Shown here: in pieces, positions 47,316-58,375 of the stretch
Position numbering within the stretch: position 1 is the stretch's first letter
How the letters are laid out: each line of letters starts with the position of its first letter
Source of the DNA: Choristoneura fumiferana
Taxonomy: Eukaryota > Arthropoda > Insecta > Lepidoptera > Tortricidae
Assembly (NCBI RefSeq): GCF_025370935.1
Contig: NC_133497.1
Span: forward strand, 9,725,000-9,788,999
DNA length: 64,000 bases
Reading direction: 5' to 3'
Translations under genes and position numbers: made by a program
The notes under the pieces: generated by a model
Database searches by the model: none
The model's input: the letters and a program-made list of their open reading frames with translations, nothing else
Told to the model about the DNA's origin: nothing

Positions 47316-48143
47316 CAAATATAATGTACTTAAGTAAATAAAATCAAGAATTTAATTAAAGTTTTCGAAAAAAAACCGCATTTGTTTATTTAATACCATA
47401 AACGGACTTATCACGTTAAACGCACGAGTAATATTTACCACGACGTTTCGACCACATTACACACTCAGCATGTAACTGTGTTTTAAGCGTAATAAATCAC
47501 GTTAAAATTATAAGCGAAAATCACGAAAGTTGAACCTTCAGTTTTGAATCACATTTGTAAGATATATAAGGATTTACTTTATATATCATCCACTATAGAA
47601 ACACGATTATTTGTACCTAATTCGTTTGATAAGAATGAAACCCGAAGTGGTCTCTAAAGAACAAAATAAACCCTACACGCAAATAATGCACGGCAGGTTC
47701 ATGAGTTTTGGAATTATAAGAAAAATATATGTTTTCTATCGCGTATACTCGTTACATCTTTGAAATATGCGTTTGTTTTAGTAATACCTTTGAAGTAATG
47801 CGAAGAAAATGCCTAAACACGTGCGCGTTCCGACCAATCTATCTTGAGTCGCCGCACTTCCCCCCTCAATATATATAACGTACATTGGTCTACACACATG
47901 TCTAATTTGACTTCACGATTAAGAATGACGAATCTTACTTCACCCGTGATACAGTTATAACTAGTACGGGGAGTAAGGACATCATTAATTCTTCAAAGTA
48001 TAAACCTACAACATATGTACCTACCCACCTTTAGACTTAAGTAAAATATTTACTTTGCGTGATTGTAAAATGTTTTGTTGTTGTTGGTAAAATAAAGTTT
48101 TTTTATTATTATTTATTATTATAATATACCCCCCATACTCATG

Positions 48144-48260
48144 GGCTACTACGAAATTCTAAGTTCGTATCGTACCGTCCCTCTCACTCTCGTATTAAAC
48201 AATACAAGCGGCAGAGGGACGGCAAGACACGAAGCTAAAATTATGCATTTCATAGTAGTA
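48144..48260. mobile_element. Inverted-repeat MITE, family G
   Basis: The left half is gggctactacgaaattctaa and ttcgtatcgtaccgtccc; the right half gagggacggcaagacacgaa. The right end is degraded. Confidence 0.65.
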
Positions 48261-48355
48261 GTAGTTCTTCTTCTTCAAGTGCCACTCCGTTCTGAAGGTT
48301 GGCAGTCAGCTCCTTGTATATTTGTACCCTTAGGGCTAACAACTGGTAGCATGGT

Positions 48356-48556
48356 GTACGGTTGTGTCACTCTGAAGATGAGCTCTGGTTGAGTTCGAAA
48401 CGTGTTCAATGTAGTGTGGTGGTGGTGATAGATGGGTTTGTGTGATTGTGTGTGTTCTTACAGTGTGGAGTGGAGGAACTGCATGAACACGCATATTTTG
48501 CATAAGCTTAGCTATCGTAAGGTCGCGGGTGAGCAAGGAAATTCTATTAGTTCATT
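48356..48556 (+). repeat. Dispersed repeat family E
   Basis: It starts gtacggttgtgtcactctga and contains gttcgaaacgtgttcaatg (a small change from other copies) and cttagctatcgtaaggtcgc. Confidence 0.65.
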
Positions 48557-48604
48557 GATATGTACCTCCGCAAAGTAACGCCTGATTCAATAAATTATTC
48601 CCTT

Positions 48605-48712
48605 AGGGGCTGTTTCACCATCCATTGATTAGTGTTAACTGACTGTTAAATGTTATGTCGTCTCTATTTGTTTTGTTCGAATAGACGGAGACGGCATCAC
48701 ATTTAACCGCAA
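48605..48712. mobile_element. MITE family F, 3' end missing
   Basis: The sequence aggggctgtttcaccatcca through gacggcatcacatttaaccg is present. The last inverted quarter is replaced by other sequence. Confidence 0.7.
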
Positions 48713-49222
48713 CATCGCAAAAACGTTCCGCTAGAGGCGTGTTCGTGTTTCCATACAAATTGGGATTTTAACGCGAACGCGATCGAGACGTATTTTGTAA
48801 CCGAAAACTTACACTAAGGGCACTGAACAGTTGCACGAAGGTCTTCGAGACTGATTTCGCAGTGGCCTGAATTACATCTAAATCGAATCAGCTGTTTACG
48901 CCGAAAAGGTAACAGACATACAGTTACTTTCGAATTTTCAATATTAGTTAGTGTTATTCTGATCTGGCGAATGGTAGCTAAGTAAACAAAACTATGCGTA
49001 TACATATGTATGTATGTCAACCTTGTTCGACCTCTGATCTCATCATTTGATACATTTTGCGTATGTTTTTGTTATAAATATGGACACAGTTGTTCAATTT
49101 AATGAATCTATAATATCTCCCAACATACATAATACCTTCGAGTAGCAGTGACTCCGGCGGGTGCACACCCGCTCTGCCCCGCGCTTTGAATATACTTCCA
49201 TATCTTAAATTATCTAAGATAC

Positions 49223-49275
49223 CATTATGACCCACTTGCTCGTTTGCCATCCAGGTCGAATAAAAAAAAAAAAAA
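49223..49275 (+). mobile_element. Retroelement tail, family B, only the last 50 bp
   Basis: The sequence acccacttgctcgtttgcca then tcgaataaaa with an A-run: an extreme 5' truncation. Confidence 0.65.
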
Positions 49276-49314
49276 TGACTCATTGCAAAACAAAATAAAA
49301 TAACCTAACCAACG

Positions 49315-49515
49315 AAATGTTGGAAAACCCCCGAGTTTGTCACTTCAAAGGTCTGAACCGTATTTGATAAGACACCATCGCTAGAAAACCTGCTTTAAAA
49401 TTAAAAAATCGCATTCCAATCGGTCCACCCGTTTAAGAGCTACGGTGCCACAGACAGACAGACACTCATAGCGGTCAAGCATACAACACCCCTCTTTTTG
49501 CGTTGGGGTTAAAAA
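49315..49515 (-). repeat. Dispersed repeat family K
   Basis: In reverse it opens aaccccaacgcaaaaagagg and includes gtgtctgtctgtctgtggca and accgattggaatgcga. Confidence 0.55.
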
Positions 49516-50966
49516 TGCTGATAAACAGCCTTCCTGATCAGTAGGTGTATCCTACAGTTAATGTCATTTCATTAATTAGTTAGATGTAAGAACGATAATT
49601 AGATTCGTTAAAATCTTTAAAAACTAAGATTAGAATCTAAGTGGAAGATTTTTGTAATTCAGTGAAATAAACAGTTTTTTTTTATTCCTACCAGGATGTC
49701 ACTACCAGATTATTGTATTGTCACGCGATTTACATAAGTATACCAAATTTCAAGTCAATCCGACTACTGGAAGTTGGTCGAATTTAACTTGCAAGATTTG
49801 ATTACAGACATAACGGGACAGATGAAACTAAATAAAAGCTTGTAAGAAATAATATTTTATTTAATCTGTCAATGAGATGATTAGAAAATATAGAACAGAT
49901 ATTTTTTCTTTTGTTAATTAAACCATTACAGTGATAGAACGAAAAGAAAGGAGGCCATAGGCAAAAAAGTTGTAAAATAAAGTTGTTTTTTAATAATTCG
50001 CGTTTTATATTATTTAATTAACTTAACTATGTAGATAAAACGTTAATATACAACAATGCATAAACAATAAAAGTTACCCCGTGGAAGTGAAAAACAAGAA
50101 TGTGTAGATAACTTGTTCATCAAACCCATTTAACACTCGACTTAACTATCAACTCTCGTCTACGGCTCAGGTTAATACAAACGTCTCGGGTGAAATGCTC
50201 CTACAATCTACTATTTTATTCCTTTCATTTTCACTCTGTCGTCAGATTCCTCTATAGGTCGTTAACTTTAAAATCCGCCGCAACGTAAAGGTGAACGTAA
50301 CTTAACTCATGAAATAGTAACATAGTATTTTATTTACAATAATGGGGGCTACTTACCGCAGGAATAAAAGTATAAAACCCTTCGCTAGAGAGAGATGCAA
50401 GATGGACAGAGAAATGTGTGGTGCACTGACTTTACACAGTAGTGACTTTTTTCTAGTTATTTTATCATGGTACCTAGCTTTGACGTGTTATGACAATTTT
50501 GGTACCTTTGTTTGTATTATAAGCCTCTCTTATTAAATACTAATTCAGGGCGGGCCGGGCAGTTTAATTAAAATTCTGAGATTTTATCAAATTCCTATGG
50601 GAATTCTCGTTACATTAGGTACAAAGGTATTCATTCACGTCTAACAGATATTCGTGCAAAATTGCATGATTTTGGGATTTTAGATGAATCCCGTTGGAAA
50701 ATTAAAAGTAGCCTATTGTAGGCTAACAAATAGCAACAAAAACACGTTTTTAGTGTATGGAGAAAACCGCAAGAGTCAGGTTCCTCATACAATTAAAGTT
50801 GATTATGTATGACCCATATTAAAACCCTCATCCAGCCGTTTTAGCGTTAAGGATAATAAATACATGCATGTACGTACAGTCAAGGGCGTAAATATATAAT
50901 ACATACACAAAACGTCAGAAATATTTAAGCCACTAACCGATCGATGTTTACATATATGTATAATGC

Positions 50967-51202
50967 CATCTTGCTCGCTAATCCTGCCGTGAAACAGCAG
51001 TGCTTGCACTGTTGTGTTTCGGCGTGGAGAGTAAGACAGCCGGTGAAATTACTGGCACTTGAGGTATCCTATCTTAGGCCTCTAGGTTGGCAACGCATCT
51101 GCAATCCCCCTGGTGTTGCAGGTGTCTATGGGCGGTGGTGATCTCTTATCATCAGGAGACCCACTTGCTCGTTTGCCATCCAGTTGAATAAAAAAAAATA
51201 AA
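50967..51202 (+). mobile_element. Retroelement 3' tail, family B
   Basis: It runs from ccatcttgctcgctaatcct to ccatccagttgaataaaaaa. The A/T-run tail is extended. Confidence 0.8.
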
Positions 51203-52176
51203 AAATAAAAAAATGCTATAGCTCTAATGATGCCCTCGACTGTACAGACACGCTCACTCACAAACTTTCGCATTATAATATTAGTTGGTCTAGACTCTAG
51301 TAGGATTATTTACCTAAACAAATAAAAAAACTAGCAATACAACTCTTCGCACGTTTTGTTCTGCAGTGAAAAAATATCGGGCCGGAGCATACTTACTGGC
51401 AGGGCTGCCGCCGCGACGTTATTATTATTATTACATTTGAAATATTTCTTTTACAACTCTTTTTTTGTCTTCATTTTATTTAAGGTCCAAAAGTAGTAGA
51501 TTGTATAACGAGTGCATAACACGCGTCGTTTTATAATTTTATACCCGAATAGTTTGCATCGTATTCGTATACTATTTAAGTCGAGGTCGCGTTGTGAAGA
51601 AATTGAGTAGAAAAAATAGAAGGTGTGCATTTACAGCCTTTGATTTTTAATCTACTTAGTTTTTTTTTAAATAACGTTATAATTAATAATAATTCATTTA
51701 TTTCAAGAACAACATAGGTCCAAATTAAATACATACAATTATGAGTCAACAAGTAAGAGGTAAGTTACTACAATTGCATAGTTTTATTAGTTAGTTAGTT
51801 TACTTTTTTATAAAATTCTAGTGTTTGTCGTCCGATTGTCTTGGTCTTAGCTTAGACGTAGATCTTACTTAACGCACTAGAGCATAAAAAGTCATGGCTC
51901 AAACCGACGACCCTCTGCTTGAGAAGTAGAGAGGGTATTAAAAATGTCTTTTATTTCCAGCCTTTATGAACGTCTCGCGTTAAATGGCACGTTTTATGCT
52001 CTTGTTGTACAATCTACTATTTTAACGAAAACTTTCGTAATTTCCAAGTGTGGTGACAGATATAAATCTGACATCTCGCTTTAATCATTGATCAAATTGT
52101 TGCGTGAATGCGATTGTGACTAATTAGTTAAGTGTGTTGTTTATTAAAAATAATTATCAGATAACGTTCAGATAAG

Positions 52177-52276
52177 NNNNNNNNNNNNNNNNNNNNNNNN
52201 NNNNNNNNNNNNNNNNNNNNNNNNNNNNNNNNNNNNNNNNNNNNNNNNNNNNNNNNNNNNNNNNNNNNNNNNNNNN
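52177..52276. other. Assembly gap (100 N)
   Basis: There are exactly 100 consecutive N, the conventional placeholder for a gap of unknown size. The sequence on the right resumes inside a palindromic repeat that has a second copy at 54947-55335. Translations across this run are meaningless. Order and orientation of the two sides rest on scaffolding, not on read-through sequence. Confidence 0.99.
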
Positions 52277-52560
52277 TGAGTTTTATTGCTGAAAAAGAAA
52301 ATCTCTTCAATTTCAGCAAAAACAATGTTATTTTTTTTTTCATTCACTCCAATTTCTCTTAATTGTACCACTGCCACGACTGCCACTAAAGGAGGTTAAG
52401 AAATCAATCAGCTTCCAAGATCAAGATCATTCCTGCAAGCAGCCATCTTGATGCTGCTTTTTGAGTCGCAGGAAATTCAAAATAGGGTACTATTATCGCT
52501 GGAAATGAGCGTCGAGCGACTTGCACGTGGCCGCATCTTAACGCAGCGGTTCTTAATATT
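52277..52560. repeat. Right part of a palindromic repeat, cut by the assembly gap
   Basis: It closely matches 55042-55335: cattcactccaatttctctt, aagaaatcaatcagcttcca and cattcctgcaagcagccatc. The left arm of the palindrome would occupy the N run. Confidence 0.75.
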
Positions 52561-52639
52561 TGTGGACGGAGACCCTAAAATACCGCAAAAATTGACGTCT
52601 AAGTAAATTATTTAAAAATGACAGCAATATTTTTCAATA

Positions 52640-52870
52640 ATTTATTGAATCAGGCGTTACTTTGCGGAGGTCCATCTCAATGAACTAAAAGAATTTCCTT
52701 GCTCACCGCGACTTACGATAGCTAAGCTTATGCAAAATATGCGTGTTCATGCAGTTCCTCCACCTCCACCACTGTAAGAACACACACAAATCACAAAACC
52801 CATCTATCACCACCACCACACTACACTGACGCGTTTCGAACTCAACCAGAGCTCATCTTCAGAGTGAGAA
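52640..52870 (-). repeat. Dispersed repeat family E, longest copy
   Basis: It opens attgaatcaggcgttacttt and continues cttgctcaccgcgacttacg, ctgacgcgtttcgaactcaa. The extra opening segment also occurs near 12117, 3125 and 48571, so the full unit is about 240 bp. Confidence 0.65.
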
Positions 52871-53072
52871 AACCTACACCATGCTACAGTTGTTACACTC
52901 ACATCATCAATTATTTTTCACATCTCATGCTCGTAAAGTTCGTGTTTGTGCTGGATCTAGGCGGCATAAAATGACTTGTTATGCTCTAGTGCATAAAGTA
53001 AAATCTTCGTCTAAGACCAAGGTAATCAGGTGTGAACAGCCACAAACAAAGAAGTTTCGACATATTCTTTTG

Positions 53073-53344
53073 ACGACCAGATGGCCTAGTGGTTAGAGAA
53101 CCTGACTACGAAGCTTGAGGTCCCGGGTTCGATTCCCGTGTCGGGGCAGATATTTGTATGAAAAATACGAATGTTTGTTCTCGGGTCTTGGGTGTTTACT
53201 ATGTATTTAAGTATGTATCTATCTATATAATTACATTTATCCGTTGCTTAGTACCCATAACACAAGCTTTGCTAAGCTTACTTTGGGACTAGGTCAATTG
53301 GTGTGAATTGTCCTGAGATATTTAATATTATTTATTTATTTATT
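53073..53344 (+). mobile_element. Full-length tRNA-derived SINE, family D
   Basis: The head is gaccagatggcctagtggtt, B box gggttcgattcccg, then gaaaaatacgaatgtttgtt, tttgggactaggtcaattgg and a (TTTA)n tail. It is a reference copy for this family in the window. Confidence 0.85.
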
Positions 53345-53702
53345 CTTTTTAATTACATTTTTATTTATATAAAACTAAAAATAAATCAAATCAATTCAAA
53401 TTGATCAATAAAACTAAAAATTTATAATTATAACAGTAAGGCGTGAACAATTAAAGTTACATAGTAAGGGAACAATTGTTTCCACTGTTGCTTTTAGTTT
53501 CCTCGCCAACGAAGTGAAAAGCAGAGTGTAAAACTCGAGCATTAAACCCATTTTCCCCTCGACGTGTCTATCCATCCTCGCCGTACCGTCTCGGGTGGCT
53601 ATTTGCACGTCTTGGGTAAAATGGCTCGTTTTATGCTCTCGTTGTACAATCTACTATTTACTAAACCATTTTAATTTTAATTATACTCTTATTGTATTCC
53701 AG

Positions 53703-53835
53703 GTTGATGCTGCAGCGCATCAAATGGGAGGATGACCTGGTGAAGGACGCTGAGGGAAACGAGGTACCGAACTCCTGCTGCCTCGTGTGGGAGGGGATCA
53801 CCCCCACCAGGGCTTTCGGGGACATCAAGTTCAAG
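53703..53835 (+). CDS. PRPF3: PRPF3 (Prp3), penultimate coding exon
   Basis: The exon carries one base plus 44 codons: LMLQRIKWEDD, a short variable linker, then CCLVWEGITPTRAFGDIKFK. This matches the C-terminal (DUF1115-type) domain of the U4/U6 small nuclear ribonucleoprotein Prp3, whose human form has the same MxxRIKW, then CVLVWEG...R-FG-(M/I)KFK order. The acceptor is ttgtattccag and the donor AAG|GTCAAT. The leading phase-2 base would complete an Arg codon, as expected from the conserved R-L-M-L. Prp3 binds U4/U6 snRNA and Prp4 and is needed for the U4/U6.U5 tri-snRNP in spliceosome assembly in the nucleus. The bulk of the protein, more than 500 residues in the family, must lie in upstream exons that are not in this window. 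Confidence 0.95.
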
Positions 53836-53867
53836 GTCAATATCACATTTTAGTAGTATCACAGTTA

Positions 53868-54556
53868 GTAGCCTATGTGTTATTCCAGACGTCCAGCTAC
53901 CTACACACCAAATTTCATGACTCTAAGCCTAGCGGTTGGTATTTAGAGATTTTATTCCTATCCCGTGGGAATATCGGGATAAAAAGTATCCTATGTTTAA
54001 ATCCAGGGTATAAAATAACTATATCGAAAATACAAACTGAGACATGGATGCACAGAAAAACCAGAAAAAGAGACCAGCGCTGGGAATCGAACCCAGGTCC
54101 TCAGCAATCCGTGCTGCGTGCTGTAACCCCTACACCACCGCTGGACAGGAATCTAGACACGAATTTTTCCTATGCATACATATCTCAGGTTGCTTATTTC
54201 TACTACGCTACTTATGCAGCAGCACTAGCGACATCTATGTTCCGCTCTCATCGAGAGACGTCACACTCTTTCGGAACCAACCGCTCACCCAGACTAGAGA
54301 TGTCGCTACTAAGCAATGAAATTACGATTGTTTGTTGTTGATTTGTTTGTATTTTCGATATGGTTTCACGGGATACCTGTAAAAGTAACAAATTTTGAGT
54401 TGAAATAAAAAATACAAAAAGACTCCAAAAAACGAATCATATAAAATAACTTTTTGCCAAATTTCATCCAAATCCGTCCAGCCGTTTCAGCGTGAAGAAG
54501 TAACAAACATACTCACTCACTCACAAACTTTCACATTTATAATATTAGTAGGATAG
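53868..54556 (-). repeat. Dispersed repeat family H, split by family C
   Basis: The reverse of the family (gcgtgaagaagtaacaaaca and ggaatatcgggataaaaagt) runs on both sides of the 54021-54439 insertion and ends in atttataatattagtagg. Confidence 0.7.
54021..54439 (-). mobile_element. Complete tRNA-like composite repeat (family C) with 12-bp target duplication
   Basis: It is flanked by tataaaataact at 54009-54020 and again at 54440-54451. The unit is about 419 bp and contains a tRNA-like segment at 54073-54144. It defines both ends of family C, showing that the tRNA-like part is internal. Confidence 0.85.
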
Positions 54557-54757
54557 CTCTATCGTTACTTTCGATGTCAAAATCATGTTATTTTGTTACT
54601 AATAAATATGTCACATCATGAACCGTTATGGCCACAAACTATAAAGAGTACTGACGTTGTCATGGCGGTTTGTTTACGGTTTGTGCTAGTGCCGCCCCCT
54701 GCGCAGAGCTTTGCCCGACATTCCTTATTCTACATATATTTATTTATTTATTTCCAG

Positions 54758-54865
54758 GTGTTGCCGACGGAGAAGCAGGCGCGCGAGGTGTTCCAGAAGC
54801 ACGGCGTGGAACATTACTGGGACCTCGCCTACAGCGGCGCCGTGCTCGCCGTCAACGACGCGTAA
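54758..54865 (+). CDS. PRPF3: PRPF3 (Prp3), terminal coding exon with stop
   Basis: The exon starts in phase 0 after tttatttccag and encodes VLPTEKQAREVFQKHGVEHY followed by WDLAYSGAVLAVNDA and TAA. Human PRPF3 ends with the same pattern (PTE..ARE.F.KHG.EHYWDLA followed by a short acidic tail), so this is the true C-terminus. Codon use is GC-rich against an AT-rich background, as in other conserved housekeeping exons. The first AATAAA downstream that looks usable is at 56101, but the intervening DNA is partly repetitive, so the real polyadenylation site is uncertain. Confidence 0.96.
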   Translation: MLPTEKQAREVFQKHGVEHYWDLAYSGAVLAVNDA

Positions 54866-54946
54866 CCCCCCACCCAACCCCCACATGCAGAAATACTAAC
54901 CACCCCCCTACAAATTGGGGCCACCACTGACTAAAACAAGTGGAAA

Positions 54947-55335
54947 TCGCAAGATGGCTGCTTGCAGGAATGACCTTGGCCTTGGAAGCTGATTTCTTAA
55001 TCTCATTTAGTAGCAGTGAATGAAAAAAAAAAGTGTTGATGTTGAGCTTTATCGCTGGAAAAAACCTCTTCAATTTTGGGCAAAAACACTGTTATTTTTT
55101 TTTTCATTCACTCCAATTTCTTTTATTTTTACCACTGCTACGACTGCTACAAAATGAGATTAAGAAATCAGCTTCCAAGACCAAGGTCATTCCTGCAAGC
55201 AGCCAGCTAGTCGCTGCTGCTCGACGCGGCGACTTGACGCCACTTTTTTCGAGTCGTGGGAAATTCAAAATCACATTCAAAATGGGGTCACGTGACCAGA
55301 TTTATCGCTGCAAACGAGCGACTAGCCGCACCTTT
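54947..55335. repeat. Palindromic repeat just downstream of PRPF3
   Basis: The sequence caagatggctgcttgcagga to tttcttaatctcattt is mirrored by aatgagattaagaaatcagc to tcctgcaagcagcc. A flanking single-copy part continues to about 55335. It may lie within the PRPF3 3' UTR, where it could fold into a strong hairpin. Confidence 0.75.
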
Positions 55336-55436
55336 ACGAGACTTGCTCTTTTTTTTTCCGGCATTATGAGTAGATAAGTGATTTAATAAGTTGTTGAAAA
55401 AAACATTTTCAAAGCAATGGACCTCTGTATTCAACA

Positions 55437-55605
55437 CCGCCTATATACTAACTCCCACTGCAGGATACGGGCCTACCCTCAGAATGAGAGTTATTGGGCA
55501 GTTCTCACGTGAGCCCATCGGAAATTGGGAGCTTCCCAGGTGTGTGCAGGTTTCCGCACAATATTTTCCTACGCCGTAAATTTCACATTTAGTTTCACAC
55601 ATGAA
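55437..55605 (-). mobile_element. SINE A, degenerate
   Basis: The sequence actcccactgcaggatacgg, ctcagaatgagagttattgg and gtgtgcaggtttccgcacaa follow the order of family A in reverse with many changes. Confidence 0.65.
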
Positions 55606-56447
55606 TTTAGATTTTTTTATTTATTTATTTGTTTCAAAGCAATTAAAAATCTAATTTTGCAGTTAGTTAAAAAAATTACTTTTATTAGACTTTTTATGGC
55701 ATCGTTTATTCTATTTTTTATACTTTAGCCAAAATTTTAAGAACTCTAGAACTCAAGTATAGGTAGTACCACCAGACCTGAGGTCACACACAGCAACATG
55801 TCATAATGACAGCATGATTTTGACATTCACTCATTCCTTTCATTCATTCTCCTTTTATGCAATAATTTCTTCATTTAGTTGTGTGTGTAATTGTAATCAT
55901 TCACTTCAACTCTCGTGGCACTACCTATCTGTGGTTTAGCCTTCGTTTGTCCATCAGTCACTGTGGTATTATTGTTAAAAAAGCACAGAATTTATTTTGA
56001 ACTACTCAGCCTTTTCAATCTGCATCCGATAGGAATTTTCACAGATTTAAATTAAGCTGTATTTCTTCATACCAGTAAGTGTTAAAAATGTATTTTGTGA
56101 AATAAATACTTATTGAATGCAATTTTGTTTTAATGTAACTTATTTTTAATTCAATTGTTTTGGGTGGTTCATACACAGAAACTATCTTAAACCGTTTAAT
56201 CTGTCATCTCCCAGGATAACAGGATCGAAGGATTTTGGGCACAAATTTGTGCCTCTAGGAGAGGACAGGTTAAAGACATGTTTGCGAAAGTTTGTAAGTC
56301 TGTTTGTTACCTCTTCACGTCTAAAGTGCTGAACCGATTTAGACGAAATTCGGTATACAGACAGTCGCGGGTTACCAGTATACACACTCATCTATGGTCG
56401 CGGGGAAGGACATATGGTATAGTTCCCGCGGGATAGCGATAAACCTG

Positions 56448-56527
56448 GCGTTGACAGGTGTCGATGGGCGGCGGTGATTGCTTCCCATCAGGTGCCCCGC
56501 ATCTCGTTTCCCCCTCTTATACAAAAA
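56448..56527 (+). mobile_element. Retroelement tail, family B, degenerate
   Basis: It has ggtgtcgatgggcggcggtg and cttcccatcaggtgccccg, then an A-run. Confidence 0.5.
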
Positions 56528-57193
56528 AACTAATTCAGTTGTGTCAAAAAGACTTATAATTTTTTTTACGTCAATGAAATTATTAGAAGTATTTTTTTAA
56601 TCAACATCACCAGACACGTAACATTATGCACGACACTTTCAAAAAAGGAATGTGTCGCTTCTAAAAATTGTATTACCAGGTGGCAATACTCTTCCATACA
56701 AACTCATGTATAACTAACGCATCTAACGGGACCTAACCATGAGCTGTAATTAGACGAACGAACTTCACTTGCTCTTATAAACTTTGGATAGACATACCGC
56801 TACCTACTTGTTTCTTGGTGCAGCGCCATCTATTGGCAAGTTACAAAAACTTAACGAACAAAACTACAAAAAAACTTAATGTCAGTCAATTTTGCAGAAT
56901 ATACACCAAACTCACGTTCCGTTTCACTTTCGCGGGGACACACAACATTGTGTATATTGTATTTACTATTTTCATGTGTTTTTCTGTAATTTTATTTTAT
57001 TTTATTTGTGTTGATTTTGCTGTATATGTGTGTCTTCTGTGTTAGTGAATAAATGTCTTCTTTCTTTTCTTTCAAACTGATACTGACTTTTAATTCCATG
57101 GAACTGTTACGTTTATTTTCTAATTACACCCTCCCCGTAAATATTAAATTAGCGACTGAATTAACTGGGAAGCGGAGCGGAGAGCAGGGAAGC

Positions 57194-57336
57194 AGTACCA
57201 CTACCATGAGTTTACAGTGACCGTACTCGATAGCGACGGCGTAAATTATTTGTAGAGGCGCTGTACAATTCTCCATACAAATAATTTACGCCGTCGCTAT
57301 CGAGTACGGTCACTGTAAACTCATGGTAGTGGTACT
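57194..57336. mobile_element. MITE with perfect 61-bp inverted repeats
   Basis: Arms 57194-57254 and 57276-57336 match at 61 of 61 positions around a 21-bp centre. The outer end is agtaccactaccatgagttt. No coding content. Confidence 0.93.
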
Positions 57337-58262
57337 GAGCGGAGAAACGCGCGAGCGGGGACGCTAAGAAGCTCCGCAAATGGTATGAGTCCGCAACTCC
57401 GCATTACTTTCTCACTCCGCTACGCTATCTAGTTTTCCACCTCCGCAACTCCACTGCATTACTTACCGCTCCGCATCAATGTACTGTCAAGGAAATTAAA
57501 TCACTACCCAGGGTGGAAACTTTGTGCTACTAATGTCATATTGACATTCCATACATCTGCTTGAGAAATCGTGACAAAAATGATTATGAAAGGTTAATTT
57601 CCTCGACTGTACAGCCTGTCATAGCCCGGTGCTTCAAGGAGTCGAAATAAAACAAATATTAATTTTCCATATTTAACTTTACGTTCTCACAAATCAACTT
57701 CACAAATATTTACATCGTAAATTCAAAACATTAATCTAATAACACTTAAGGAAATGGAATCTATGACCTGCTAGCAACAGCGCCGCGACTCGTTTAAGAC
57801 TAACCATGATATGAATAAAAAAAAACAGTTTTTTCACAAAGAAAATCTGACCCGTTTTTATTTCCGAGAGTATCTACATAAGGATTGCAACATCAACCAT
57901 TTATATTTGTAATTATAGCTTTCGTGAGCCATATTTGAAAAAGTAAGCATACAAATTAAACGGGTCAACCCACGATTGCCCCCTCCCCCCGCACCACTTC
58001 GAGAACGCACTCTTCGAAAAATATCTTCAGAAAAGATCGAAATTAGTCTGACATTTCCCGACTTATAATCGTGAGTTGAACCGTTTCTGTGTAATTCCCC
58101 CCCCAACCCTACTTGTTATAAATATGCTTACAAATTGCCAATCATCTCATCATAAATATACTATTTAAAAATAACTTTAATTCAATTAATTTTTATTCCA
58201 ATTGTCCATCTTGAAACAAACATGTAGAGCGGGTGGTAAAGGTGTTTGGTAATTTAAGAAAT

Positions 58263-58375
58263 CCGGCCGCATACTACGAAGTGCAAAAAAAGAACTTCGT
58301 ATCTTGCCGTCCCGCTTACACTAATATTATTTAATACGTGTGAGAGGGACAGTGCGACACGAACTTTGTTATTCA
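58263..58375. mobile_element. Inverted-repeat MITE, family G
   Basis: It has catactacgaagtgcaaaaa and cttcgtatcttgccgtcccg at the left, gtgagagggacagtgcgaca at the right. Partial at the right end. Confidence 0.65.

Larger units (their letters stand above)
28284..52176. other. Gene-poor stretch: probable part of intron 3 of the ARID5-like gene
   Basis: After the donor of exon 3 no further exon is recognisable on either strand up to the assembly gap. The contents are the SINEs, LINE fragments and palindromic elements listed separately, with unassigned AT-rich DNA between them. Stretches with nothing to report include 28300-29190, 29680-30940, 31100-31900, 32480-33150, 38830-39920, 43090-44550, 47520-48130, 49860-50960 and 51200-52170. 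A GC-richer, apparently unique patch lies at 32341-32480. If the assembly is right as drawn, PRPF3 upstream exons should be somewhere here, and I cannot find them. Confidence 0.5.
53836..54757 (+). other. Last intron of PRPF3, with nested repeats
   Basis: The intron runs from donor GTCAAT to acceptor tttatttccag. Most of it is an abundant dispersed repeat (53868-54020 and 54440-54556) split by a later insertion of a tRNA-like repeat at 54021-54439. Confidence 0.9.

Noticed and set aside
52128..52386. Frames spanning the N run
   Set aside because: Their middle is unknown sequence, so the translation has no meaning.
54670..54930. Arg-rich 86-codon frame over the last PRPF3 exon
   Set aside because: It is a shadow of the GC-rich true exon in another frame.
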